A stretch of DNA of 64,000 nt from Petunia secreta (Eukaryota; Streptophyta; Magnoliopsida; Solanales; Solanaceae), in the NCBI GenBank assembly GCA_029990175.1, contig JARKIP010000028.1, forward strand, positions 9,798,501-9,862,500. Direction: 5' to 3'. This document shows, piece after piece, positions 1 to 10,476 of the stretch. Numbering within the stretch: the stretch's first letter is position 1; the number at the start of each line of letters is the position of its first letter. Made by a program: the position numbers and the translations under genes. The notes beneath the pieces were generated by a model, which did no database searches, had not been told where the DNA came from, and saw nothing but the letters and a program-made list of their open reading frames with translations.

Positions 1-2
1 TT

Positions 3-218
3 GTTAATCCATGCACAAAAAAGGAGACTTCAGCACTTGGTGATTCCAATATGAGGAACTTGAAGCGTGGAGATGTATTGCAGCTGGAGAGGAAAGGCTA
101 CTTCAGATGTGATGTTCCCTTCCTAAGACCAACAAAACCAATAGTTCTTTTTGCCATCCCTGATGGTAAACAGCAACCGGTGTTGCGTTTTGCAGTCCAA
201 GATGGCCAAACAAAATGA
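3..218 (+). CDS. Cytosolic glutamyl-tRNA synthetase, C-terminal end (partial)
   Basis: A 71-codon open frame enters from the left edge and ends at TGA 216-218. It reads as the extreme C-terminus of a eukaryotic-type glutamate-tRNA ligase: a segment beginning KKETSALGDSN, then LQLERKGYFRCDVPF, then KPIVLFAIPDG, and a short tail ending QTK. In the family this is the anticodon-binding beta-barrel end of the enzyme, which charges tRNA-Glu in the cytosol. The catalytic part would lie left of the window. No intron is visible here, so this is probably the last exon. A GC-rich hAT-type MITE begins 17 bases after the stop and would fall in the 3' UTR. I cannot tell whether the whole gene is functional or a captured 3' fragment. 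Confidence 0.8.
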   Translation, partial: VNPCTKKETSALGDSNMRNLKRGDVLQLERKGYFRCDVPFLRPTKPIVLFAIPDGKQQPVLRFAVQDGQTK

Positions 219-235
219 AGAGAGACTCAGTTGAG

Positions 236-852
236 AGGAGTGGCAATGGGGCGGGGCGGGGCGGGTTGAGCCCTTCCCCTGCCAAAGTTTTGCCCCGCCC
301 CGCCCCGCCCAATGTTGGTCGCTGTCCAGTTTTAACCCAGCCCCGCCCTGCCCCATTTGACCCGCCCTGCCCTGCCCCGCCCCGTTTTGACCCGCCCGGC
401 CCGGCCCCACTTAAATCACCCTTTAACTCATTATTTTTTATTTTTATTATCAAAATTGAACATCTCTTTAATTTTTAATGCATTTAACATATCTCTAACT
501 TCTTTTTTGTTGAAATTTTCATATTTGATGATTTTGTAGTTTACTCAAGAAATTGTAGCTTTTAAAAACAAAGTAGTCTTTCAAAAATATTAAGTATTAA
601 CTATACTAATTAAGAGCTTAAGTAGCAAATGATGGAACAATATTTCAATTATTTCCTCAACTTAATTGTAAAATAAGAAAACAATGGGAAAAGAGCAAGT
701 AAAAATATTGGGTTTCTTTGTTGCCCCGCTCCAACAATGTTAAAACAAAATTTTTGCCCTGTCCCGTCTCGTCCCGCCCCGTTTAACAGTTGACCAGCCC
801 TGGCCCATTTAGTGTTTTGTCCCGCCCTGCCTTGCCCCAATTGCCATCCCTA
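236..852. mobile_element. GC-rich hAT-type MITE in the 3' flank of the synthetase gene
   Basis: The two ends are rich in GGGGCGGGGCGGG and CCCGCCCCGCC stretches. The outer ends form imperfect inverted repeats: AGGAGTGGCAAT on the left, and TAGGGATGGCAAT as the complement of the right end. The flanks carry an imperfect 8-base direct repeat, cagttgag at 228-235 and tagttgag at 853-860. An 8-base target duplication and an AGGGATGGCAA-type terminus are typical of hAT elements. The interior (about 425-720) is AT-rich and encodes nothing. Open frames through the GC-rich arms are by-products of the repeat. Confidence 0.7.
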
Positions 853-860
853 TAGTTGAG

Positions 861-1265
861 TAATCACATTAGTGCAGGTTTTATGAAAGGAGATTGAAAT
901 CCTTCTGTGTTGTGGCATTCTTTTGTGGGATTTGCCTTCTCTTTGTTATATGGAGTCTGAAACTATGATTACATACATCATTGGTCAATTCTAGTTTATC
1001 ATTTGGGTAGTAATTGTGGTTACTTGCTCTCAATATTTGCCTGATCAAATCTCTTTAATTATGTCGTTTCTTCACTAAAACTATTAATTGTTTTAATGTT
1101 TCCAGAAAAATCACATGGTGTGATCTGATTGTCTTCTATTTGAAACCAAAGTATGCATTGGAAGGACTACGTGTGTTGTAGCCAATCATGTTTAACCAAG
1201 TGGCAATAAGTTAAAAAGACACATGACAATTTTAAGACAAAAATTAGTTATTAGTTACTACATTT
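861..1265. other. Non-coding gap between MITE and Helitron
   Basis: AT-rich sequence with no convincing ORF. It probably contains the rest of the synthetase 3' region, since it directly continues the flank interrupted by the MITE. I see no other structure here. Confidence 0.5.
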
Positions 1266-2041
1266 AAAATATGGTTACTTTTAGTTTAAATATTAACAAG
1301 TGGTATTTCCCTAACTATTCATCTAAAATTTGAATTAAAATCTTTAAAATATTTTACAAAATTAACTGCTCTAAAGTTTTCTCCAATAATCTGTAGGAAG
1401 TTACTTCTCTTTATTGCTGAAAATCTATTATCTATTATCTATCTATATCTATATTATATTAAAAGGAGGGTAGTAAGCCTATGGAAAGTAGCCAAGTGTC
1501 AAAGTAGTAGGAAGCCACTTGGAAATTTTAGGTAAATAAGTTATTTTTTAGTTAGGTGTAGTTATTTTTGAAATTTGAATTGAAATTTTAAGAATAATTG
1601 TGAGAAAAAAAGTGGAAATAATTTTAAAAACAGTATATAGTTTTAAAATATGGTTACTTTTAGTTTAAATATTAACAAGTGGCATTTCTCTAACTATTCA
1701 TCTAAAATTTGAATTAAAATCTGTAAAATATTTTACAAAATTAATTGTTCTAAAGTTTTCTCCACTAATCTGTAGGAAGTTACTTCTCTTTATTGCTGAA
1801 AATCTATTATCTATTATCTATCTATATCTATCTATATCTATATTATATCAAAAGGAGGGTAGTAAGCCAATGGAAAGTAGCCAAGTGTCAAAGTAGTAGG
1901 AAGCCACTTGAAAATTTTAGGTAAATAAGTTATTTTTTAGTTAGGTGTAGTTATTTTAGTTGTTTTTGAAATTTGAATTGAAATTTTAAGAATAATTGTG
2001 AGAAAAAAAGTGGAAATAATTTTAAAAACAGTATATAGTTT
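1266..2041 (+). repeat. Two-copy tandem repeat (period about 379) carrying the Helitron 5' end
   Basis: The block starting at 1266 (aaaatatggttac...) recurs from 1645 with few changes, and both copies run to the phrase cagtatatagtttta. Each copy contains one Helitron-like 5' terminus (1448 and 1837). The second copy is about 17 bases longer because of extra tatcta units before its terminus and an extra gttattttagttgttt segment. Confidence 0.75.
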
Positions 2042-4700
2042 TAACAATGTAGTTGACAGATAGATTTAAATTCTATATATTTATTTTTGGAATATCATTC
2101 TTTTTTTACATTTACCATTACATGATACATCATTGTATATTATGTAGTATCACAAACATCTGTATTCATCTATCAGCTCATGATAAGCAGGCAAGCTGAA
2201 GGTGAAGATGAGTGTGAAGGTATATGAGTAATAAATCTACTAATTACCGGCAGCTTCCTAATATAATTGTATCAGACACCTAACATTCAATTATTGTACT
2301 GATTTTCTTCTTTTGGGTCTCTTTTAATGCATCTAAAAAATGCTAATTTGTGTGCTAAGTTCCGTTTCTTTGGTACTTTCTTTATCAAGTTCTATGTTAG
2401 ATTTTCGATCATTGCATTGTCTAATTTTTTCTCATTTATATCCCTGCTGCCTATCTTCCTCTTAATAGATTAATCCTAATATGCTTCCCTCTTCTGCAAC
2501 AATTATACCAGAGTTGTAATAGATTGTGTAGAGAGTCTAATTTGAATGTAAATTTAAATATTAATTTGTAAAATTGTTGCATGTTTTCTATATGAAATAC
2601 CTATTCCATTTGAATAGTATAATTCTTGAATTTTGGATTTACTGTGCTGAAATCTTATCACGCATTAGCTCTAATTTGAAATTGTAGAATCTAACGTATG
2701 TTACTGTGAGAACTATGGCTACAGAGGACATGTATTCTTACTATTTAAGGCGATTGAATAATTTTACAATTTCAAGCAGCTGGGGAACCAAAAATTTATA
2801 GAGCAACAGCTTCACCAACTTTTTTTATGGAAGGGTCAATTTATTTGTTCTTCCATAGTATGTCATTTTAAAATTCACTTTTCGGAATAATATTTATTCA
2901 TTGTGTTTTTTTAACTTTAAAAAAAACTTGATACAACTTGGGACTTTAATTACATAAAGATCTAGATTTATCTATTTCTTCATGATATAAAATGGCCTTA
3001 TAGTGGAAAATTTAGTATTACAAAAATGAATTCTTCACTAATATTGAATCTTTTTCGGGCTTAAAACTTTACGACAACCTTTTGCTACTTCAATTGCTTC
3101 TAATCTGACTATATAATCCAAGACTTTATCTTAGATGAATGAATGAAATTGTTCGTAAAGATTGAATTTTTCTTCTTACTTTCATTTCTACCTCTATCTA
3201 TGCCTATTCCTACTTCTATTGCTTCTAACATCGTTATATATAGCAACATTTTATCCTGGATGAGTAAGATATTTATGTTGTTTACTATATGACTTTTTTC
3301 TGGATACCAAAAATCTACTTCAGAGGCCTTACTTTTAATCGTAATGCATCTTTCACCTGATAAAAGCAAAGTTGTGAGAGGTTTGTTGTGGGTCAGCAGC
3401 CCGCTTGGACTTGAAGAATGATAAGCATTTATTTTTTTCAAGCAATACGTCGGCGAACTGTCGTATGCATTCAAGATTATGTTTTATGATACAACTAATT
3501 AGGCTCAGAGTCATATTCTTTTCTAATTTAAAAAGTGGTGGAAAGTTTCTCCTTGCCTTCGGCAAAAAATTGGTAAACTTTTTCTATTTGTGCGTTTGTA
3601 GGGTAATAAATAATATTGTTGAGAAGTTCACAGTGCAGAAGAAGCTAAAATTATTTAGCATCTATTGTGTAATTGGTCTTAAATTCATATTTGCCGCTTT
3701 GGATCACGAGTAAACAATAAAATGGTTGATATGTGATATGTCTACAAAAATCTGATGCTTTGAAGCATAGTACAAAGTCTTCTTCATTTCAATAATAAAG
3801 TACACTTCTGCTCAATTTAATCTTATTTTAAGCTTTTACTTTTGTTCTTGGATTTGTTTTTTCTTCCTATGTTCTTTTAAAACTTAGGCATTACATTATT
3901 CATGACATTTGTAATTTGTAACGAATAATAATGGAGTCGTAAAACTTGAGATAGGAAATGTTGGGAGGAATGCAAATTTACTCATGAATAGAATTTTAAA
4001 TGTACTCTGACATGATATTTGCAGAATGCAATGGTGTTTGCAGAATTACTTCTCAAATTGTATAATCTAGAACTTGGTTCTATGATAATAGCTGATATGT
4101 TAGAAAAGGGACACACAAACAACTTGAAGCTGAAGCCCATTGTTGATCACTGCCTAAATGAAGTTAAAACCTTTTCAGGTCGAGACTGCGAACCATAATG
4201 GAGCCAATGAGAATGCAGACCGGTGTAGGATGCTCTGCATAGGTTACATTTTGCACCTTATATTGCCTGATGCTTTGGCCAAAAATGGAACCAACCTGGT
4301 CGAACGCAAATATATTTTGATTAGCCAGAGTTGCAAAGGGGTGCTCTTAGCTGGACAAATTCCAATTACCAAGTGCTAGACTTTTGACGACTCCATATTT
4401 TTTTCAAGCTAATGAATCTATATTGGTAGAGCTGTATTTAAATGTACATCAGCTTATTTTTTTGAGTGATTGCGGAATGCATCATTGTTATGGTGTTACA
4501 TCTTTTAGGGAATGAAAAGAGCATCCAGTATTAAGGGTGGAAACTTTTTTAGAAAAATGTGTACTCTTACGTCCGATTTGAATCTTATTTTACTTTTTTC
4601 TTTTATGCTTGTGCTTTTCTCTTCTATATTATGAGTTCAAGCTTTTGAGCGATATTATTTTACTTTATATTCACCGCGCATCGCGCGGGTATTATACTAG
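1448..4700 (+). mobile_element. Non-autonomous Helitron
   Basis: The 3' end is diagnostic. A hairpin, CCGCGC-ATC-GCGCGG (4674-4688), is followed eight bases later by CTAG (4697-4700), and the next host base is T. The 5' end starts TCTATATTATATTAAAAGG after an A, the usual TC start of plant Helitrons inserted between A and T. This start occurs twice, at 1448 and 1837, so the true element may begin at either. No Rep/helicase ORF is present, so the element depends on another for movement. The interior is AT-rich, with one possible captured coding fragment near 4025-4198. Confidence 0.72.
4025..4198 (+). other. Possible captured exon fragment inside the Helitron (unrecognised)
   Basis: An open frame of 57 codons follows a pyrimidine-poor but AG-ended stretch (ttgcag 4019-4024). 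It reads protein-like: hydrophobic helix-type residues (MVFAELLLKLYNLELG), then a charged segment ending KTFSGRDCEP before TAA 4196-4198. A second short frame overlaps to 4379. I do not recognise the source family. Helitrons often carry host exon fragments, so capture is a reasonable but unproven reading. A chance frame remains possible. Confidence 0.25.
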
Positions 4701-5196
4701 TTCTTTATTAAACCTAAGGAGCATGAGGAAATCAGATAGTTTTTCTACGTTGAGGTCTGTTTCCGTTTTGATAATATAGTACTTTTCAGCTCCCAAGATT
4801 TTGCTTTACATATGTAGTGAACATGTTCAGTTATGCATCGTTCTAGCAATATGAAACAAATTAAATATATTGAAGACTGTTTTAGTCTGAAATACATTAT
4901 GAAATTAAAACACCAGGTGTCTGCTTCTAGGAATTTGGTTTACCCTTTGGAAACAAGGTGTTGTATTTCATAATGTATTTTTGCTTTTTTTAAAAATAGT
5001 TAATCACACCGATATTGAGGAGAAGTGATCTAACTTATGTAGGACAGTGGACACAATAAAATGAAAAACCTGATTCACATTTAAGAATCAAAATTTCAGA
5101 AATCACCTAAAATTAAAATTTTGACAGTCTCTTAACCTTATCTTTTGTTGTTGCTCACGGTAATTTTCACTGTCTATAAGAGCAATATATACTATA
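4701..5196. other. Non-coding gap with one inverted repeat
   Basis: No gene seen. An inverted repeat of about 24 bases per arm lies at 4890-4914 and 4957-4980 (aaatacattatgaaat against atttcataatgtattt, then aacacc against ggtgtt) around a 42-base loop. It is either a tiny foldback element or a chance hairpin. I see nothing else. Confidence 0.45.
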
Positions 5197-5201
5197 CTAG
5201 C

Positions 5202-6096
5202 TGTCACAGTGGCGGTTTCTGACACTTAAAACTTGCCGAGGTTTGCCCATGCGAGGCAGCCAAGTCTCACTTGACACAGCCAACGTTCAACAGTTAGCCA
5301 AATTTCAGTCTTTGGCTTAGATTCGTTTTAATAACTAAGGCAACAAAGTAAAACAATTAAGACAATCAGATTTATGGGAGAAACTCCCAACCAATGTATT
5401 AATATATCAAGTCTAATACAATGGAACGACTTTGACTTCGTCCTAAGCCAAGAACACAAGTCGTTCAATGGCTTCTATGAATAAAATCACTCTTTACAAA
5501 CCCTCACGTTTGCTTCTCAGTAATTTCGACTTCCACCTATGTTTTTAATGACTGAAAATACATAATATAGACAATGGGGGACTGCCTAGGCAGTTTACAA
5601 AGTGATGGGGCGTGATCAGCACATGCCAAGGCCACTCAGCCCACGTTTTGGGCCATGATGCCCACGTTTCTGCTTAAATCTCGGCGCCCAAGCCTTGCCA
5701 GCGCCTGGTCACGTGCGCAGCACAGCTGCCTGCGCCTGCCCAAGCCTTTGCCCACAGCTGCGCGCCTACGGTTGGTCTTGACATCAAATCTGCGCCCACC
5801 GGTTGGCCTTGACGCTGCCTACGTGCGTCCAATGCCAATGTCAATGCCTTTGCCCTCTTGTCTTAGTCCTCATGCCTTGGCCTTGCCTTAGTCGTTTGAC
5901 ACCCATGCCGTGTCATGGCGTGTCTTAACTCAGCTCACCCTTAGCCATATTTGATCAGTCACACACATAAGCCAAACGTGGCCACCCGTACCGTTTAATG
6001 CACAATGTCTCCCACACTTAGGCCAATAGCAAGGCCATCGAGCCAAATCCTTGCTATCGCCGTTTCATGCCGAGTTTCAAAATCAGACGGCTAACA
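5202..6096 (-). repeat. 3' LTR of the gag-only element
   Basis: Begins TGTCAC and ends CTAACA. Next to its inner edge (6097-6111) is a run whose complement is purine-rich (AAAGGGTGCGGGTGG), a candidate polypurine tract for plus-strand priming. Open frames in this LTR recur identically in the other LTR and are not genes. Confidence 0.88.
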
Positions 6097-6138
6097 AACC
6101 ACCCGCACCCTTTGAAACTCGACGTCCTCGTCGAGACA

Positions 6139-7269
6139 TCACTTAATCAAGCCCAATGGGCTGTTTATATAAGCTGCCCCAAGGTCTTCTTCCGTTCCAA
6201 CAACCAAGTTGTTAACACCCGCCACTTGAGTTTTTTCAGCTGCCTCCGCAGCCAACATTGTATTCACCCGCTGTTGCACCGGGCAGTCACGTTTCAAGTG
6301 CGGTCCACCACATGTAAAGCAGCCACTAAACTTGCCGCTTTTCTCCTTTCCCTTGGAAGATTCTGCATATCTTCCACACTTTGCACCACTTTCGTCTTCG
6401 ACATATTGAGTATTTCCCTTCGTTCCATCCCTGCTTTTGTCTTTCTTGCCACTAGCCTTAGACGATTCAGCAAGGTCATCATTCAGGTTGAAATCACCCA
6501 AAGCATCAGCCGCTGCAATGGCCGTTGAAAGGCTTTGCACATTCTGCCTTCTCAACTCCAATTGCGCCCAATTTTTCAGCCCACTAATGAAATAATGGAG
6601 CTTATCTTCTTCACCCATGTTGCCAACGTTTAGCAACAATGAAGAGAATTCTTTCACATATTCTCTTACCGTTCCACTTTGCTTTAACTTACGCAGCCCC
6701 TCCCTTGCAACCCAAGATGAGTTTGTAGGGAGAAACTTCCCCTTCAATTCTTTCTTCAACTCGTCCCAAGAATCAATCTTTGCCAAGCCCGCATTTTCAA
6801 ATTCTACTACTCGTGTTCGCCACCAAACTTTAGCATCATCACACAAATACATTGTTGTGATCCTAACTTTTTCGTTACTTGGAACATGAGCAGCCTCAAA
6901 GTATTGTTCCATATCCCAAAGAAAGTTTTCCAATTCCTTGGCACTTCTAGCATCATTATAAGCCTTTGGTTCTGGAATTTTTACCTTGGCACGATCATCA
7001 CTTCGTTGGACAGTTCCACTCAAAGCTCTACGTAACAACAATACTTCCGAACGTAGATCCTCCTTCTCCTTGCGTATTGTCTCAATTTCAGACGCAACAA
7101 CGTCCTTGAAGGCTTGACTTTCTGCCTCAAGACGTTCACAATGGGATTTAAGACAAGCCAATTGTGTCAATACATCAACCAGATCGACACTATCATCCGT
7201 TATGCCCACCAACACCTCAAGTTTAGCCAACCGTTCCATCATTTCTGCGCTACTGTTTCCACCGGCCAT
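6139..7269 (-). CDS. Gag polyprotein of the gag-only LTR element
   Basis: A 376-residue open frame fills the interior between the LTRs. Residues about 40-90 are charged and likely coiled coil. About 105-250 is a retrotransposon Gag capsid-like domain (KVWWRTRV, then LKKELKGKFLP and VREYVKEFSSL). A zinc knuckle of unusual spacing, CFTCGGPHLKRDC (C-X2-C-X3-H-X4-C), follows near residue 318; the same one-residue-short spacing occurs in chromovirus-type gypsy Gags. The frame has no stop or frameshift despite lacking pol, so Gag function has probably been kept under selection or the insertion is young. The start is chosen at the ATG 28 bases inside the primer-binding site. Role by family: binds element RNA and forms virus-like particles in the cytoplasm. 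Confidence 0.88.
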   Translation of the reverse strand: MAGGNSSAEMMERLAKLEVLVGITDDSVDLVDVLTQLACLKSHCERLEAESQAFKDVVASEIETIRKEKEDLRSEVLLLRRALSGTVQRSDDRAKVKIPEPKAYNDARSAKELENFLWDMEQYFEAAHVPSNEKVRITTMYLCDDAKVWWRTRVVEFENAGLAKIDSWDELKKELKGKFLPTNSSWVAREGLRKLKQSGTVREYVKEFSSLLLNVGNMGEEDKLHYFISGLKNWAQLELRRQNVQSLSTAIAAADALGDFNLNDDLAESSKASGKKDKSRDGTKGNTQYVEDESGAKCGRYAESSKGKEKSGKFSGCFTCGGPHLKRDCPVQQRVNTMLAAEAAEKTQVAGVNNLVVGTEEDLGAAYINSPLGLIK

Positions 7270-7297
7270 CTCGTTTTCTCGCTACCGTTCCCTTCGT

Positions 7298-7309
7298 GCT
7301 CTGATACCA
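7298..7309 (-). promoter_or_regulatory. Primer-binding site (initiator tRNA-Met type)
   Basis: The minus strand reads TGGTATCAGAGC two bases inside the 5' LTR. This is the standard plant primer site complementary to the 3' end of initiator tRNA-Met. It fixes the element's orientation. Confidence 0.92.
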
Positions 7310-7311
7310 GT

Positions 7312-8206
7312 TGTCACGGGGGCGGTTTCTGACACTTAAAACCTGCCGAGGTTTGCCCCTGCGAGGCAGCCAAGTCTCACTTGACACAGCCAACGTTCAA
7401 CAGTTAGCCAAATTTCAGTCTTTGGTTTAGATTCGTTTTAATAACTAAGGCAACAAAGTAAAACAATTGAGACAATCAGATTTATGGGAGAAACTCCCAA
7501 CCAATGTATTAATATATCAAGTCTAATACAATGGAACGACTTTGACTTCGTCCTAAGCCAAGAACACAAGTCGTTCAATGGCTTCTATGAATAAAATCAC
7601 TCTTTACAAACCCTCACGTTTGCTTCTCAGTAATTTCGACTTCCACCTATGTTTTTAATGACTGAAAATACATAATATAGACAAAGGGGGACTGCCTAGG
7701 CAGTTTACAAAGTGATGGGGCGTGATCAGCACATGCCAAGGCCACTCAGCCCACGTTTTGGGCCATGATGCCCACGTTTCTGCTTAAATCTCGGCGCCCA
7801 AGCCTTGCCAGCGCCTGGTCACGTGCGCAGCACAGCTGCCTGCCCCTGCCCAAGCCTTTGCCCACAGCTGCGCGCCTACGGTTGGTCTTGACATCAAATC
7901 TGCGCCCACCGGTTGGCCTTGACGCTGCCTACGTGCGTCCAATGCCAATGTCAATGCCTTTGCCGTCTTGCCTTAGTCCTCATGCCTTGGCCTTGCCTTA
8001 GTCGTTTGACACCCATGCCGTGTCATGGCGTGTCTTAACTCAGCTCACCCTTAGCCATATTTGATCAGTCACACACATAAGCCAAACGTTGCCACCCGCA
8101 CCGTTTCATGCACAATGTCTCCCACACTTAAGCCAATAGCAAGGCCATCGAGCCAAATCCTTGCTATCGCCGTTTCATGCCGAGTTTCAAAATCAGACGG
8201 CTAACA
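7312..8206 (-). repeat. 5' LTR of the gag-only element
   Basis: Same length (895 bp) as its partner at 5202-6096. It starts TGTCACGGGGG where the partner has TGTCACAGTGG. As the upstream LTR on the minus strand it should hold the promoter; I could not pick a convincing TATA box. Confidence 0.88.
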
Positions 8207-8211
8207 CTAGC

Positions 8212-9270
8212 CTTAAAGCAGCTTCTAAAATAATTTTGTTCATCTGAACATTTCAGATGCGAGATATCCAGAAATTTGTTCTAGGCGACAATCAACTCTT
8301 GTGCATATTTTTCTGCATCACTTGGGCGTTCAATGGCATTTTTATTTACTGAAAGTATGTTTAGACAGCATAATAACAGAAATTAGATAATCTGTATTCT
8401 CTATATGGGATATGGCCAAATGTATATTTCTGCGAAGAAGTTTAAAGCGACCCCAATTCTCCTTTGTTGTTTCTACTAAATAAACACACACACACTGTCC
8501 ATGAAGAAGCATTTATTAAAATTTCCAAGTTCACCTTTACTAGTGGAGTGTTAATTAAGTGAGACGTTTAAGAGAGTAGTATGTATAGTTTAGATAACTC
8601 CAATGATTATTAAATATCTTTGTTAAGAGGTAGATAGAAATTTAAAAAAAAAAACAAATAATTTGAACTCGAGATAATATAATACATTAGACTGTTAAAG
8701 CATGCTTATAGATTATGTTATATGATATCTGACTATTCAATTACTCCGTGTCTTTCCCTCTCTCTGGTCCTGTGGAGTAGGACAAAACAATATTCTTTTT
8801 AGTACTATGGTTTCGTGTTGAATGCTTCGCTTTTTCTTCTTCCCTTAAAAAAATCAGAAAGGCCATGCTCACTTGTTGGATTGAGTTTCTCAAATGTTTT
8901 ATATTGCATTTTGTGTGTAGAGTACGAATTGTCATAGAGAACGAATAATTATTATTCATTAATGAATACTAGTATTAGTAAAAGATAAGCTACAATATTA
9001 AGTACAGTATAATCATCAAAATCAGGCAACAATTAGGCAATCAAACCCTCGCGTTTTGTTTAATCGTAGGACTAACTTTTTGAGCCGTTATTTTACTTTT
9101 GAAACAAGCCTTGTTCACTCTCTTTAAAGACGAGACCCTATAAGAGGTAGGTCAACTAAACCTCTAGAAAATGCAGAAAGAGCAGTGTTTTTAACTTAGG
9201 GTAGATTGAAATTTTATTTGATAGATGTGATTAATGCTTTCATTCACCAAGAGTTTATATGACTATCATC
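8212..9270. other. Non-coding gap
   Basis: AT-rich DNA with no supported gene. The short minus-strand frame at 8741-8959 has no protein-like composition or neighbour. I see no repeats of note. Confidence 0.5.
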
Positions 9271-9278
9271 TATATGAT

Positions 9279-9449
9279 CAGGGGCGGAGCTAGCCTTCTG
9301 GGGCGGGATTCGGCCGAATCCTGTAACTTTGACCAAATCATGTATATTTGTCTAAAAAAATATTTTGTGTTAATTATTAATTTAGAACCCCTATCTTAAA
9401 ATGATTAGAATTATGAATCCCAAAACTCTAAAATCTGGCTTCGCCTCTG
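9279..9449. mobile_element. 171-bp hAT-type MITE
   Basis: Ends are imperfect inverted repeats: CAGGGGCGGAGCTAG on the left against CAGAGGCGAAGCCAG (complement of the right end), 12 of 15 matching. A perfect 8-base duplication, tatatgat, flanks it at 9271-9278 and 9450-9457. Length, TIR and TSD fit a non-autonomous hAT element. It has no coding capacity. Confidence 0.85.
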
Positions 9450-9457
9450 TATATGAT

Positions 9458-10476
9458 CTATATATTTGTTTCTTAGAAGAGCAAAATATTGACAAAAAAC
9501 ACTTTGCATTTTATTCGACGATATTCGTTCATCTCGTATACAACAAGAGAGAAATTAAAACGCTTGACCGTGTCAAAAAAAATTGGGTCTTCAAATTTGA
9601 TATCTTTAATAAAGGGATAAGCGATTACAATTGCGAAGCCAACAAGTGTTTTCTTGTTCATGATTATTTTGAGTAGTTAAGTAGTTACAGTATTAAGCAA
9701 AGTTGTTTCTTGATAGACAGAGCCAAAAGAGGTAGGTCAACTAAAATTTCTAAACAATCCACCCACTCCTCCTTTGTTATGTGGGAGCTTTTACTGCTTT
9801 TTTACACTGTCATAATCCATATCATAGCATACTTGAGATCTGATTTGAAATCCATGAATGGTTTAGTTGTTCTTCAGTCCTACTCTCATCCCATTATCCA
9901 ATCGTTATCTGATGATAGAGTCACTGTTTGCCTATATTTTGAACATGTGTATCTTTCAAATCTATATTGCTTTAGACACAAGTGACTTCAAAACAGGCAA
10001 TTTATTCAGTTAGTTTAATGCACTAATTACTTAGTTGCGTAATATTATTCATTTTTCTTTTTAAAACTCCCTTCGAAGATACGAATCACCTGAGTGACAT
10101 TGTAATGTTCAAATTTTTACGTGATACTTTCATAGATTAGTGGAGAAAAAAAAGTTTATCTATCCACGTAATTTAACATGTTATAACATGTCTATTTTAT
10201 TTTCCAAGTAATCCATTTTTACTTAATATACAAAATTAACTATAATTATCTTTTATATAACTTGATAGTATAAGAGATCACATATATTGTTGGAGAAACA
10301 AATTGCTTACAAGGTTATTACAACATTATTGGATATAAAATTAAAAGGACAAAACAAACAATAACAAGAGTAAGTATCCATCCCCTTCCCAATCCAATTT
10401 GAACCCACAAATCCTTATCAATTAACAACCTCACCAAAGAAAATGATAAATGCCATCACAAGAATAACATGATGTC
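9458..10476. other. 3' flank of GLP-1, non-coding
   Basis: No gene supported. From about 9966 the sequence (gctttagacacaagtga...) is the same flank found twice later, at 52873 and 54131, so it belongs to the duplicated GLP segment. The last 190 bases (from about 10285) match the 3' flanks of GLP-2 and GLP-3. These shared flanks probably hold the 3' UTR; the reading is inference. Confidence 0.5.

Larger units (their letters stand above)
5202..8206 (-). mobile_element. Gag-only LTR retrotransposon (TR-GAG-like), complete with TSD
   Basis: Two 895-bp direct repeats (5202-6096 and 7312-8206) start TGTCAC, end GGCTAACA and flank a 1.2-kb interior. A perfect 5-base target duplication, ctagc, lies at 5197-5201 and 8207-8211. 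The interior encodes one Gag protein on the minus strand and no protease, reverse transcriptase or integrase. The primer-binding site next to the right repeat shows that repeat is the 5' LTR. I counted about 14 mismatches between the LTRs by eye, suggesting a moderately recent insertion. Such gag-only elements are known as TR-GAGs and rely on other elements for enzymes. Confidence 0.9.

Noticed and set aside
5655..5891. 78-codon frame, repeated at 7765-8001
   Set aside because: Both lie at the same place in the two LTRs of one element; low-complexity and not conserved as protein.
9401..9985. Short frames downstream of GLP-1 (91 codons each)
   Set aside because: AT-rich chance frames; one begins inside a MITE and neither is kept in the duplicated flanks at 52870 or 54130.
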